Of a DNA stretch of 60,112 bases, positions 26,201-33,349 are shown piece by piece; the stretch's first letter is position 1; each line of letters begins with the position of its first letter. The translations under genes and the position numbers were made by a program. The notes beneath the pieces are model-generated. The model did no database searches and had not been told where the DNA came from. It worked only from the letters and a program-made list of their open reading frames with translations. Origin of the DNA: Sphingomonas sp. PP-CE-1G-424. Its GTDB lineage: Bacteria > Pseudomonadota > Alphaproteobacteria > Sphingomonadales > Sphingomonadaceae. The stretch covers positions 1 to 60,112 of the forward strand of contig NZ_SLXW01000012.1 of assembly GCF_004341085.1 (NCBI RefSeq), written 5' to 3'.

Positions 26201-26617
26201 CGTGCCGGAGCGTTCGGGGCCGGCGAAGGCGACATCGAGGGCCTCGCCAGTCTGCTGCTGCACCGGCCGCCGCATTCGTGGTCGGACCGTGACGCGGACC
26301 AGGCCCTGCTCGAACTAGGCAAGCTCTGCAGACGCTTCCGCGAGACCGAGGCGCTCGCGATCGTCAGGGACCGCACACCGACGGCCGAAGCCATGGCCCT
26401 CATCGTCGGTCTCGACGCCGCCGTGCTCCCGGTCGTCCGCAGCTTCATCCTGACCGAGGCCGAAAAGTCGCAGGCTACGTCGCTCGCGGACCAGATCCTT
26501 GCCACGCTCAACTCGGGCGATCGGCTCGCGAGCGTCCAGTTGGCGGCACTCGCCCGGGCGATCGCGGGCATCGCACTCGAGGACGGCTCGATCCAGAAAC
26601 AGGCGCAGGCGGCATGA
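23291..26617 (+). CDS. sspC: Large P-loop ATPase, SspC-like
   Basis: 1108 residues. Walker A TGPYGGGKS lies at residues 61-69 and Walker B LIILDELGK at 171-179. A long helical and beta-rich remainder of about 900 residues follows without further recognised domains. Position and general build match SspC, the ATPase that works with SspB and SspD in single-strand phosphorothioation. The resemblance to BREX/Dpt-type ATPases means sequence alone does not fix the name. The start and stop overlap the neighbouring genes (ATGA at both ends), and both sspC and sspD begin with the codons for MKT. Confidence 0.75.
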   Translation: MKTLSDIVTIERRFARSARIDRDLAGTPPLVGYVLQASVAKSLTAMACSQIESGQGAFTWTGPYGGGKSCAALLLANLIAGKGDNRDVARDIAGDEVAGLFDEAFPTRRGRWDVLAVTGSRISLREAIAAAAQASLDWSDDRTSEAMVSDQALIDAIMAPRGRGRRAGGTLIILDELGKMLEFAALHGGDVHLLQDLAEAAARSDGRLVVLGILHQSFEQYAARADRDARREWAKVQGRFQDLPFLAGPDETVTLLSRAIGCAKRPAAAGAAAKAVAAEVGGRRPVDAKALASALAATWPLNPITALLLGPVSRQRFAQNERSVFGFLSSSEPAGFQEHLTGTPAAGGRTYDPDRLWDYLATNFGMALAGGQDGGRFSLAFEAIERAGAKGGPLHVSLTKAAAIIEFFRNGSGVAVSDEFLALAVPSSDRVAVDAAIRDLLSWAILMPQPRLGGYALFAGSDFDLDEAIGLVSSQPSSFELNAIPARVGLPAVAAKRHYLRTGTLRTFDIVLDIAARAEKPQDAAKRLSQVERRGSGMLVLVVNDGAFDRPEIDVRCKLMADAFRKAGAIVAVGAAPSRHDLLAPASELLALERVMRDNLRLEGDRIARRETGARHASTTENLLRRLDAALNEATWRLSTEDDDAVRQPLPVLASTLADKAFSEAPVLHSELLQRNRPSSSAMAAVRNLMHAMVDRPEKTDLGFTGYPAEMGLYMTVLRPFGLHREVDGAIDFRAPLSDGPGSTMTAAWSVIEDTTDVTLDQVYATWSAAPFGMKAGVMPLLAMANLMSRRDRVAVYVDGVFQTDFDDVLADKMLQRPEAIRLRRIDRSVQEAAYLGGLANAFELAPDAPALSVAQTLYRRFEDLTAYAQRTKSIPAECVAVRDAVLRANDPEEVLFERIPEALGGRLSAEAVLDALTSSESVYGELLGSLRLALARGLGVDADTFSGVAERAENLRDLTNDFAFEAFAMRAGAFGAGEGDIEGLASLLLHRPPHSWSDRDADQALLELGKLCRRFRETEALAIVRDRTPTAEAMALIVGLDAAVLPVVRSFILTEAEKSQATSLADQILATLNSGDRLASVQLAALARAIAGIALEDGSIQKQAQAA

Positions 26618-27456
26618 AGACCAGGGAACGGCACATTCTAGGGGTATCGGGCGGTCGCGACAGCGCCGCGCTCGCCGTGCACATGCGGCAGACCAGACCC
26701 GACCTAAGGCTTGAGTACTTCTTCACGGACACGGGCAAGGAGCTTCCCGAAGTCTACTCGTTCCTCGACCGGCTCGAAGGCTTCCTCGGACAGCCGATCG
26801 CCCGGTTGAACCCGGACCGCGACTTCGACTTCTGGATGGCGGAGTACGGCAACTTCCTGCCCTCGCCGCGCACCCGGTGGTGCACGCGTCAGCTGAAGCT
26901 GCGTCCGCTGGAGCACTGGCTCCGGGACGATCTGAACGCCGGCGTCACCGTGCATTCCTACGTCGCCATCCGCGCGGACGAACCATCGCGCGAGGGCTAC
27001 CAGTCGACCCAGTCCAACATGCTGGTCCACCTTCCGCTCCGCGACGCCGGGATCGACCGCAAGGGCGTGATCGACATCCTGCGCAACGCCGACGTCGGCG
27101 AACCCGAATACTATGACTGGCGGTCGCGGTCGGGCTGCACCTTCTGCTTCTTCCAGCAGAAGATCGAATGGGTGCGGCTGGCCGAACGCCATCCCGACCG
27201 CTTCGACGAGGCGGTGAACTACGAGAAGACCGCCATGGACGGCGGCTCGCCCTTCACATGGAGCCAGGGCGAGAGCCTGATCGCGCTGACGCAGCCCGAA
27301 CGGGTCGCCCAGATCAAGGCCGACTACGAGAAGCGGCTCGACCGGCTCCGGAAGCGCCGCCCCGCGAACCCGCTGTCGGGCAGAGCCCCGGAGACCATCG
27401 ACGACGTCTACGGCATCGAAGAGGCGAGCGGTGGCTGCGTGACCTGCCACAAGTGA
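26614..27456 (+). CDS. sspD: PAPS reductase/ATP pyrophosphatase-type sulfurtransferase, SspD-like
   Basis: 280 residues. The PP-loop motif SGGRDS lies at residues 12-17. Cysteines at 90 (RWCTRQLK), 175 and 178 (SGCTFCFF) and 275 and 278 (GCVTCHK) could ligate an iron-sulfur cluster, as in DndC. In the DndC/SspD family the enzyme adenylates the DNA backbone phosphate and delivers sulfur received from the desulfurase. It is the last gene of the plus-strand operon, overlapping sspC by four bases, and ends 67 bases before a convergent gene. The family call is strong. SspD rather than DndC follows from the sspB and sspC neighbours. Confidence 0.82.
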   Translation: MKTRERHILGVSGGRDSAALAVHMRQTRPDLRLEYFFTDTGKELPEVYSFLDRLEGFLGQPIARLNPDRDFDFWMAEYGNFLPSPRTRWCTRQLKLRPLEHWLRDDLNAGVTVHSYVAIRADEPSREGYQSTQSNMLVHLPLRDAGIDRKGVIDILRNADVGEPEYYDWRSRSGCTFCFFQQKIEWVRLAERHPDRFDEAVNYEKTAMDGGSPFTWSQGESLIALTQPERVAQIKADYEKRLDRLRKRRPANPLSGRAPETIDDVYGIEEASGGCVTCHK

Positions 27457-27522
27457 GGGCGACGTCGACCGCACCGGCGACGCCCTGGTCGCGGGGTACG
27501 GTCGAACGTCGAACGGAGGACT

Positions 27523-28128
27523 TCAGCGCCCGCGGAGCCGGGCGGCGAGATCGGACGCCGTGCCAAGGGTCTGCCGGCGGCTGATCACCGCGGACCGCAC
27601 GGTTTCGACGAGCGCACGGTTGAATTCGTCGATCATGGGGCGCTGGCTCGCGATGCACGTCTGAATGGACGCGAGCGTCTCCTCGATGTAGCGCAGCGCC
27701 TCCTCGCTCTGGCTCTGGCGGACCTCCATGCCGATCAGCAGCCTGCCGGACCGTACCTCGCCACGGGGCGGGTTCAGATTCCACGAGTTGGGCCGCAGGC
27801 CGAAGAGGTCCCTCTCCCCGTCGAACGGCACCACCTTGACGACACGAAGACCTGGAACCGTCGCGCCATCTCCGAACACGTCCCGCACCGTGACGGAGAC
27901 GTCGGTCACCTCCGCGTCCGACTCTTCGAGTCGCAACTCGATCGGTTCGCACTGCATCTCCTTCACCAGGGCGGCGACGATCTTCTCGTCGTCATCGCGG
28001 TCGAAGCGGGCGGCCGGCAGCTGACTTATCTTCTGCCGGACCTCGACCTCGAGGTTATGCCTCAGCACGTCGGAAAGACTCGCCTGGTCGGCCCGCGACC
28101 AGAACAGCAACTCACCGATGATAGCCAT
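27523..28128 (-). CDS. Unknown protein of the phosphorothioation-linked minus operon
   Basis: 201 residues from the ATG at 28128, chosen because GGAGG precedes it by five bases. An upstream ATG at 28140 would overlap that ribosome site. The N-terminal part is helical (AIIGELLFWSRADQASLSDV). A beta-rich middle follows (VTDVSVTVRDVFGDGATVPG), then a C-terminal helical bundle (EEALRYIEETLASIQTCIAS). No family is recognised. It is the third gene after GIY-YIG and DndB-like genes, 63 bases downstream of the latter, and converges on sspD. It may be a component specific to this phosphorothioation locus. Confidence 0.55.
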   Translation of the reverse strand: MAIIGELLFWSRADQASLSDVLRHNLEVEVRQKISQLPAARFDRDDDEKIVAALVKEMQCEPIELRLEESDAEVTDVSVTVRDVFGDGATVPGLRVVKVVPFDGERDLFGLRPNSWNLNPPRGEVRSGRLLIGMEVRQSQSEEALRYIEETLASIQTCIASQRPMIDEFNRALVETVRSAVISRRQTLGTASDLAARLRGR

Positions 28129-28191
28129 GAAATCCTCCATTCATATCCAGAAAACGTGGCCGCGGCCGATCCTCGAGCCGCGACCGGTAGG

Positions 28192-29535
28192 TCAGACCGC
28201 GCTCATCATCGCCCGCGCGTTCTCGGTCGTGAACGTCTCGCCCGCGATCGGCGCGGGCAGATCCTCGAGATCACCGACGTCGCCGAAGCCCGCCGCCTCC
28301 CAGGCGTCGATCGCGCCACGACGGCGGGAATCGTTGAACATGCGCCACGTCGAGAGCTTGTACCCAGCATCCATGCGATCGGCCGCGATGAGGTAGGCGA
28401 GCAGTGCGGACATCCGTCGCCGGGCGTCCGGGCCCGCGTCGATCGTGCCGCTTCCCTTGACGATGATGTCCCGCCAGACGGGATTGACCATGCTCCAGTC
28501 GGGAATGTCGTTGAGGCGGTCGATCGCGGTCTCGAGCGGCAGATCGGTCTCCTTCACGATGCGGAACAGCGCGTCCACCACCGCGATCTGGCCGGCCGGC
28601 TTGAAGAGGAGCGCGGTGGGCTGGTCGTCGGTCCGGAAGTCGGGCATCCGGGTCATGTCCTGGCCGGCCGCGGCGTAAGCCTGCACGCGTTCCATGAGCG
28701 ACTCGTAGAAGGCGCGGGCATGGTTCTCGTAGATCTCGAGATCCTCGTTCGACGGCCGCTGATCCTTCAGTCCGGGAACGCCGTTGTGGCTGAGGATCAG
28801 CTTCACGCTCTCGTAGACCGCGCTGATCGTCGTGAACGGCAGGCTCCGCTTGCCAAGCGTATTGGACCGCCATTCGACGAAATCCTTCAGTTCGGCACCG
28901 ACCTTGCGGCGGCCGAAGACGTGATCGTCGGCAAGCAGGCTGCGCGCCACGATGGCGTAGCCGTCGTCCTCGGACGTGATGATGTTGTCGCCGCGGCCGG
29001 TCTGCTTGGCGTAGCGGTTGACGACGTTGAAGATGCGCCGGGTCTTGAGCAGGTCCTCATGCTCGACGAAGATGACGCACACGTCGTCGTTGGCGACGGT
29101 GGAGGCGGCAGGTCCCGTCACGTCGCCCAGATGCACGGCGCGAAGCGCGAGCAGGCGATGCTGTCCGTCGAGGACGACGAGCGTCACCCCATCGATGGTG
29201 ATGAAGCCCATCGATTCCGAACCCGACCGGTAGGCGGCCGGCAGCTTGCTGATGAAACTGGTGATGGACTCGAACTCGAGCTTTCCCTTGTACACCAGCA
29301 CGATGATCGATCCGAAGAAGCGATCCTGCGAGTTGGCGATGTAGGGCGCCAAATCGCTCTTGATCCGCTTGGTGTCAGGCTCGCGCTGCAAGCGTTCCTC
29401 GATGCTGAAACCGGTCCAGCCGTCGAGCTCCTTCGGAGGCCGCACCGACTTCACCAAGTCGCTGACCTTCATGGTCGTCTCGTAGTACGTCGTGTTCCCG
29501 AGGCGGCCTCGGATGGCGGGAATGATGGTTGCCAT
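28192..29535 (-). CDS. DndB-like DGQHR protein
   Basis: 447 residues. The DGQHR motif sits at 123-127 within LVVLDGQHRLLALRAVHLGD. It is followed by a VANDDVCVIFVEHED segment and NRYAKQTGRGDNI, the pattern of the DndB / DGQHR-domain family. DndB in classical dnd clusters is a transcriptional regulator of the modification genes and modulates modification. It is not a usual part of SspABCD loci, so its presence here is notable. AAAAGGAC precedes the ATG at the very end of the GIY-YIG gene five bases away. It could regulate the ssp promoters or act as a second DUF262-like sensor. Confidence 0.75.
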   Translation of the reverse strand: MATIIPAIRGRLGNTTYYETTMKVSDLVKSVRPPKELDGWTGFSIEERLQREPDTKRIKSDLAPYIANSQDRFFGSIIVLVYKGKLEFESITSFISKLPAAYRSGSESMGFITIDGVTLVVLDGQHRLLALRAVHLGDVTGPAASTVANDDVCVIFVEHEDLLKTRRIFNVVNRYAKQTGRGDNIITSEDDGYAIVARSLLADDHVFGRRKVGAELKDFVEWRSNTLGKRSLPFTTISAVYESVKLILSHNGVPGLKDQRPSNEDLEIYENHARAFYESLMERVQAYAAAGQDMTRMPDFRTDDQPTALLFKPAGQIAVVDALFRIVKETDLPLETAIDRLNDIPDWSMVNPVWRDIIVKGSGTIDAGPDARRRMSALLAYLIAADRMDAGYKLSTWRMFNDSRRRGAIDAWEAAGFGDVGDLEDLPAPIAGETFTTENARAMMSAV

Positions 29536-29540
29536 GGGAT

Positions 29541-29966
29541 TCAGTCCTTTTCGACGAGTGCGGCAGTCGGCCGCGGGAATGCAGGGGTGCAGCGGTTGCA
29601 GGGTGGATCGAGCGCACCGATCAGCTCGGCCTCGACCGCCGAACGGCGCAGCGCGTCGCGCACGGCGATCCAGCTGAACGACAAGGGCCCGACCGGACTG
29701 CTCCGGGCGACGGCCACCAGGGGATTGGCCGGCTGCCGCTCGTGCTCGAGAAAGCGCCGTCGCAGGTCCCCGGAGAGGCCGACGTAGAGAACACCCCGAA
29801 GGTCGTGGAGGAGATACACCCCCCCACCGGAGGGCACACGCAGGTCGCTGGTCCTGCGAAACGGGACCGTGCCGTCCAGATCTATCCTAATGTTCAGGTC
29901 GAGCCGTCGACGGCCGCGCGACGCGCGTGACGACGTCTCTCCTGCCACGCCAACGGCGACGGCCAT
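29541..29966 (-). CDS. GIY-YIG domain nuclease
   Basis: 141 residues. The GIY-YIG core is readable as GGVYLLHDLRGVLYVGLSG (the tyrosines of GVY and YVG), with the arginine and histidine of DLRRRFLEHER and the metal-binding glutamate in VEAELIGALDPPCN. The last segment recalls the URI/UvrC-type ending. The first 35 residues are basic and disordered. AGGGGAAG lies just before the ATG. It is the promoter-proximal gene of the minus-strand operon with the DndB-like protein. A stand-alone GIY-YIG nuclease here is a candidate restriction component acting on DNA lacking phosphorothioates (inference). Confidence 0.7.
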   Translation of the reverse strand: MAVAVGVAGETSSRASRGRRRLDLNIRIDLDGTVPFRRTSDLRVPSGGGVYLLHDLRGVLYVGLSGDLRRRFLEHERQPANPLVAVARSSPVGPLSFSWIAVRDALRRSAVEAELIGALDPPCNRCTPAFPRPTAALVEKD

Positions 29967-29986
29967 CTTCTTCCCCTTCTATCAAC

Positions 29987-30094
29987 TTGCGTGACGCAAA
30001 CATGAGTTGTGTTTGCGAAAACAAAGCTACTGTGACTCGACGATTCGCGTCAATCGTGTTTTTGCGAAAAACGCTGTTGTTTTTGAAAACAGCG
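29987..30094. promoter_or_regulatory. Cluster of palindromic operator-like repeats
   Basis: Upstream of the GIY-YIG gene lie TTGCGTGACGCAA (29987-29999, perfect palindrome), GTTTGCGAAAAC (30011-30022), GTTTTTGCGAAAAAC (30058-30072, perfect palindrome around a three-base centre) and GTTTTTGAAAAC (30079-30090). The last is nested in an inverted repeat CGCTGTT/AACAGCG (30072-30094). The spaced repetition of a GTTT-(T)-G-(C)-G-AAAAC theme suggests multiple binding sites for one regulator of this operon, perhaps the DndB-like protein or the HTH protein. Confidence 0.5.
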
Positions 30095-30489
30095 CTTATC
30101 CGGCTCTGTTGGCTCTTTGACTGGATCGGCGATGGCGGCTGCGTGGAGGCTCGCGACGGGGGCCGCTGTGATTGTCCGCGCAATCAGATCTCTGGAGGTT
30201 CGGCGACCAGGATCGGACGCCCCGGCGACCGCATTTTCGATCGGCTGTCATGGTACTGATGACGACGGCGGGCGCCCCGCCAGTGCATCAAGACGTCAAC
30301 GTCACGCTGGCCGAGCCGTCACGGCGCTGCCTTCGTACCATCGCGCCCGGGTTTCGCTGATGTCGACTTACAGGTGCTTTGATGCCCCCCAATTGAACCA
30401 TCGTGACTCTCGCGATTTGTATCGACGGAACAGATCACAACCTCCGCCGCGTGAGACAGAGTGGCGTACGTAGGGAAAGACCGCAGCCG
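30095..30489. other. Gap without a supported gene
   Basis: About 395 bases between the operator cluster and a small plus-strand gene. Open frames present have no ribosome site and no recognisable protein features. No RNA gene or terminator hairpin with a T-run was seen. Confidence 0.5.
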
Positions 30490-30780
30490 ATGACCGAAGC
30501 GACCTGGGGCGACGACGCCAAGACTCCCGACATCGACTGGCGGATGAGCGCCGCTCTGGAAGACGTGCCGCGCGGCGGCGAGGACGTCGCCGAGGTCACG
30601 AGTCTCGAAGGGGCGGTCCGGGCTTGGATAGGGCTCGATCCCGAACACAAGGATGCGGCCACACTCACGACGGAAAGGCCCGTCCAGATAGACGGCGTCT
30701 CCAGCTCGTCATTCTCCGGCACCGGCATCGCCGCTCTGGCGGAACGTCTGCCGGGGCCGACCACCGCAGCGACGAGCTGA
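30490..30780 (+). CDS. Small acidic hypothetical protein
   Basis: 96 residues from the ATG at 30490, within a frame open from 30403. It is acidic and probably partly disordered (TEATWGDDAKTPDIDWRMSA; EVTSLEGAVRAWIGLDPEHK), with the look of a short plasmid- or island-type protein. AGGGA lies about thirteen bases upstream, a weak ribosome site. It ends four bases before the DUF1488-like gene, so the two are probably co-transcribed. No family recognised. A spurious frame remains possible. Confidence 0.4.
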   Translation: MTEATWGDDAKTPDIDWRMSAALEDVPRGGEDVAEVTSLEGAVRAWIGLDPEHKDAATLTTERPVQIDGVSSSSFSGTGIAALAERLPGPTTAATS

Positions 30781-30784
30781 CGCG

Positions 30785-31075
30785 ATGGCGCAGCCCAGCG
30801 TACGCTTCGCAGGCGGCGACGCCGAATGGATCTCCGAGCGGGAAAGCGTGGGTTTCGTCGGCACCACGGACTTCGGCGAGGTGCCCTTCCTCATCACCGC
30901 GGACGCGCTCGCCGAGCTGCTGAACCCCGATCTCCCGGGCATCGACGCCGAGACCGCGCTCGAAGTCTTCTTCGAGTTCGAAGCGGACATTCACCGGATC
31001 GCGTTGCGCGAGTTCGTCAAACGGCTCGGGGGAGAACCGCCGATCCTGCTCACGTCCTCGGATCTCGACGGCTAG
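30785..31075 (+). CDS. DUF1488-like small protein
   Basis: 96 residues. The order of features fits DUF1488: a leading AEWISERESVGFVGTTDFGE, the ITADALAELLN segment, a helix IDAETALEVFFEFEADIHRI and a final strand PILLTSSDLDG. Members are small cytosolic proteins of unknown function, frequent in proteobacteria and on plasmids. It starts four bases after the preceding small gene and relies on coupling or a weak ribosome site. Nothing in the vicinity points to a specific role. Confidence 0.55.
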   Translation: MAQPSVRFAGGDAEWISERESVGFVGTTDFGEVPFLITADALAELLNPDLPGIDAETALEVFFEFEADIHRIALREFVKRLGGEPPILLTSSDLDG

Positions 31076-31168
31076 CCGGGAGCGCGCGTCGAGTGGGGAT
31101 GGAGTCGTACTCTCATCCGCAAATGACGCTGAAGCCGTCGGCAGGTCCTAACCGGTCGACTGAAAGCC

Positions 31169-32012
31169 TCATTTGGCAACGGTGACGTTGTCCGCCACGT
31201 TCACCTCGGCATCGGGTTCCGCCTGCAGGTTAACGCGACTCTGCACGGAGCGGACCGCATAGGGCACGTAGGCGATGGCCTGGACGGGCTGCCCCATTTC
31301 CACGTTGCCGACAACGCGCATCGCGCCGGGGTCGATGACGGCTATCGCGGAGTCTCCCTCAAGCCCGACATAGATCCGGCTTCCATCGCCTGACGGCCAC
31401 ACTCCGGAGGGCGACCTGCCGACGGGAATGGTCGCCAGGGTCTCGAAGCTCCCGGTATCGAACACCTTCACGGCGTTGAGCCTGGCCACCGAGACGTACG
31501 CGAACTGTCCGTCGTCGTTGCTCACGAAGTTCACGCCGATGGTCCGCGGTCCCGTGTCGATGGAACGCAGGATTGCGAACGGGTGCTTGGTGGACACCGC
31601 GACGGCCCGCCCTGCCCCGCGGGAGCGTCAGCCAGATCTGTCGACCGTCGGGGCTGGCCGCGATGCTCGTGCAAGGCGAGTCTCCCGTCGGCGCGGTCGC
31701 GATGACGCTGCGCTTCGCGACGTCCAGGACCGCGGTGCCGGATGCGGAACACACGAACGCGTGGCGAACGTTGTTCGAGAAGGCGATCGGTCCCGGCGGA
31801 CCGCCGACGTCGATCCGCGCCACCTCGGAGAAGCCCTTCGCTTCCCGTACGGAGATGCGGTCGTCACCCACCACGGGTATCCACACCTCCTTGCCGTGGG
31901 GTGCATAGGTCACCCCGACCGGCGAGCCCTCGAACCGGCTTGTGCCCACGACCGTGTTCGACCGCGTATCCAAAAAGGCGACCGACCGGGTGTCGGTCGG
32001 CGCGCACGCGGG
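31169..32012 (-). pseudogene. YVTN-type beta-propeller protein, decapitated and frameshifted
   Basis: Two overlapping minus-strand frames together encode a beta-propeller of the YVTN/YncE kind. Blade motifs include VAFLDTRSNTVVGTSRFEGS, HAFVCSASGTAVLDVAKRSV, SPDGRQIWLTLPR and, in the second frame, AIAVIDPGAMRVVGNVEMGQ. The frame changes near 31600-31615 in a GC-rich run, so the product is broken unless this is a sequencing error. At the 5' end the signal peptide and start codon are missing. Coding similarity runs up to about 32012 and stops at a CTAG, beyond which an unrelated gene fragment on the other strand begins. Confidence 0.65.
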
Positions 32013-32016
32013 CTAG

Positions 32017-32244
32017 AACTTCACGCTCGGCGCGATCTTCGGCGCCCGCGTCTCGGGGATGCCCGGCGAAGGCAGCCTGTTCACAAGCCCCCCCTCACCC
32101 GGCGCGCCGGTCTGGTTGACCGGCGGAGGCTTCGGACTTGAGGCGTCGCCGGTCGCGGTCATCATCGGTCTCGCGGTTTTCGTCGTCGTTCTGAGGCTGA
32201 CGTTGGCGGGGAATGCCGGTCGAGGTCGTCGCGACCGCCCTTGA
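32017..32244 (+). pseudogene. C-terminal stump of a CPBP-type intramembrane protease
   Basis: The plus-strand frame after the TAG at 32014-32016 reads NFTLGAIFGARVSGMPGEGS, then a proline-rich loop, WLTGGGFGLEAS and a final hydrophobic helix (PVAVIIGLAVFVVVLRL). This is the ending typical of CPBP glutamic-type intramembrane proteases. The catalytic N-terminal part is absent: upstream sequence belongs to the beta-propeller remnant on the other strand. Only about 76 residues remain and there is no start codon with a ribosome site. Confidence 0.5.
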
Positions 32245-32378
32245 GGAAGGGCAAACCCACCAAACGCGACGCCTGCTGACGCCATCACCACCGCGAATAC
32301 ATGGAAGCGGGTGACCCTCCGCAGGGGCACCCGGAAAGAATGCGATCGCTCCCACCCTGACGAAATACGGAGACCACC

Positions 32379-32895
32379 ATGTCACGACTGATCGCATTGA
32401 TCATCGCCGGCTGCGCAGCGGCATCAGGTGCAATCGCCTTCGCCCAGACGCTCCCGGCACCGGACCTCAACGGGTCGCGCGAGGTGACTGCGGCGCCGAC
32501 GAAGGGGCTGATCCCCTCGATCAGCGGCCACACGGCCGCTTCGCCCATGCTCTACGCCCTCGACGCCCAGCCGAAGGAGCAGATCTCCCCGCTGGTGCAG
32601 CGGCAGTATCTGAGCGGTGCCCAGTCGACGTTCGTCAAGTGGACCGTGAAGGCGGGCGGCGTCCCCCCCCCTCCACCATCATTCGAACGAACAGATTACC
32701 TGGATCGTCTCCGGGCGTTGCGACGTCTTCTCCCACGGCCGCCGCTTCACGATGAAGGCCGGGACGATCATGGTCATCCCACCCAACGTACCGCACGAAT
32801 TCCACTGCCCCGAAGACACGGTCGACATCGACTTCTTCGCTCCGGGACGCCAGGATTGGGCGGACGGCGCCCCGTCGATCGCGGCCGGCAAATAG
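32379..32895 (+). pseudogene. Secreted cupin protein with a frameshift in a C9 tract
   Basis: CGGAGAC precedes the ATG at 32379. The first frame gives a signal peptide (MSRLIALIIAGCAAASGAIA) and the start of a cupin domain. At a run of nine cytosines (32663-32671) the frame is lost. The continuing sequence LHHHSNEQITWIVSGRCDVF, with the HxH...E metal site, then VIPPNVPHEFHCPEDTVDI, lies in the next frame and ends at TAG 32893-32895. The whole would be about 171 residues. The homopolymer may be phase-variable, a fixed mutation or a read error. Confidence 0.65.
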
Positions 32896-33028
32896 GCATT
32901 CGGGCCGGTGGGTGAACGCCTGTGATGCCGGCCCGTTTCCCGAGGTGCCATGCCTCATCCACACCGTCATCTGTTGCTGTCGTCATCGGACGTCCCAAGT
33001 TCCGACGTCTAGGCAGGTAGTCAGGGCG

Positions 33029-33349
33029 TCAACCTTCCGTCCCAGCTGGCGAGGCATCGAGAACGCGGTCAGCCAGATGCATGAGTTCGATGCATTGCAT
33101 ACGGATCGATGCCGCCAGCTCGCGCATCCGATGCGCGCCTGCATCCAGCACAACGGGCTGCGCATTCGCCTCGAGCCATTCATGCATCCGGCCTTCCAGG
33201 GCAGGTGAGAGTGGCGCCTGCCCCTTCACCACCTTGCTGTAATGGCCCTGAGTTATGCCCAAGGCAGTGGCGATCTGGCTCTGGCTCCTTCCGAGACGCC
33301 GCCGGGCGGTTTCGATCGAGATCACCGAATCAGGCGTTGAGCGTGTCAT
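33029..33349 (-). CDS. XRE-type HTH regulator, divergent from the glycosylase operon
   Basis: 106 residues from the ATG at 33349. The open frame continues upstream to 33415 but crosses the promoter. The HTH core is RRRLGRSQSQIATALGITQG, then the recognition helix HYSKVVKGQAPLSPALEGRM. The C-terminal helices may dimerise. On the minus strand TGGACG, a 17-base spacer and TATCAT end six bases before the ATG, so the mRNA is probably leaderless. The perfect palindrome at 33362-33379 lies inside this promoter and over the start of the divergent gene, so it is very likely the operator for this repressor. Confidence 0.7.
   Translation of the reverse strand: MTRSTPDSVISIETARRRLGRSQSQIATALGITQGHYSKVVKGQAPLSPALEGRMHEWLEANAQPVVLDAGAHRMRELAASIRMQCIELMHLADRVLDASPAGTEG

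Noticed and set aside
23986..26292. 768-residue second frame within the SspC-like gene, and a 538-residue antisense frame at 24659-26275
   Set aside because: Both are arginine-dominated shadow frames inside an ATPase gene with Walker motifs and normal composition.
21189..27456. Classical dnd (dndABCDE) operon
   Set aside because: DUF4007 and large-ATPase genes accompany the desulfurase and PP-loop genes, and no dndD or dndE homologue is present, so SspABCD fits better.
32013..32330. 105-residue minus-strand frame with a signal-like N-terminus
   Set aside because: It is antisense to the CPBP remnant, and its apparent protein pattern is explained by that gene. It shares a frame with the beta-propeller only by chance across the CTAG stop.
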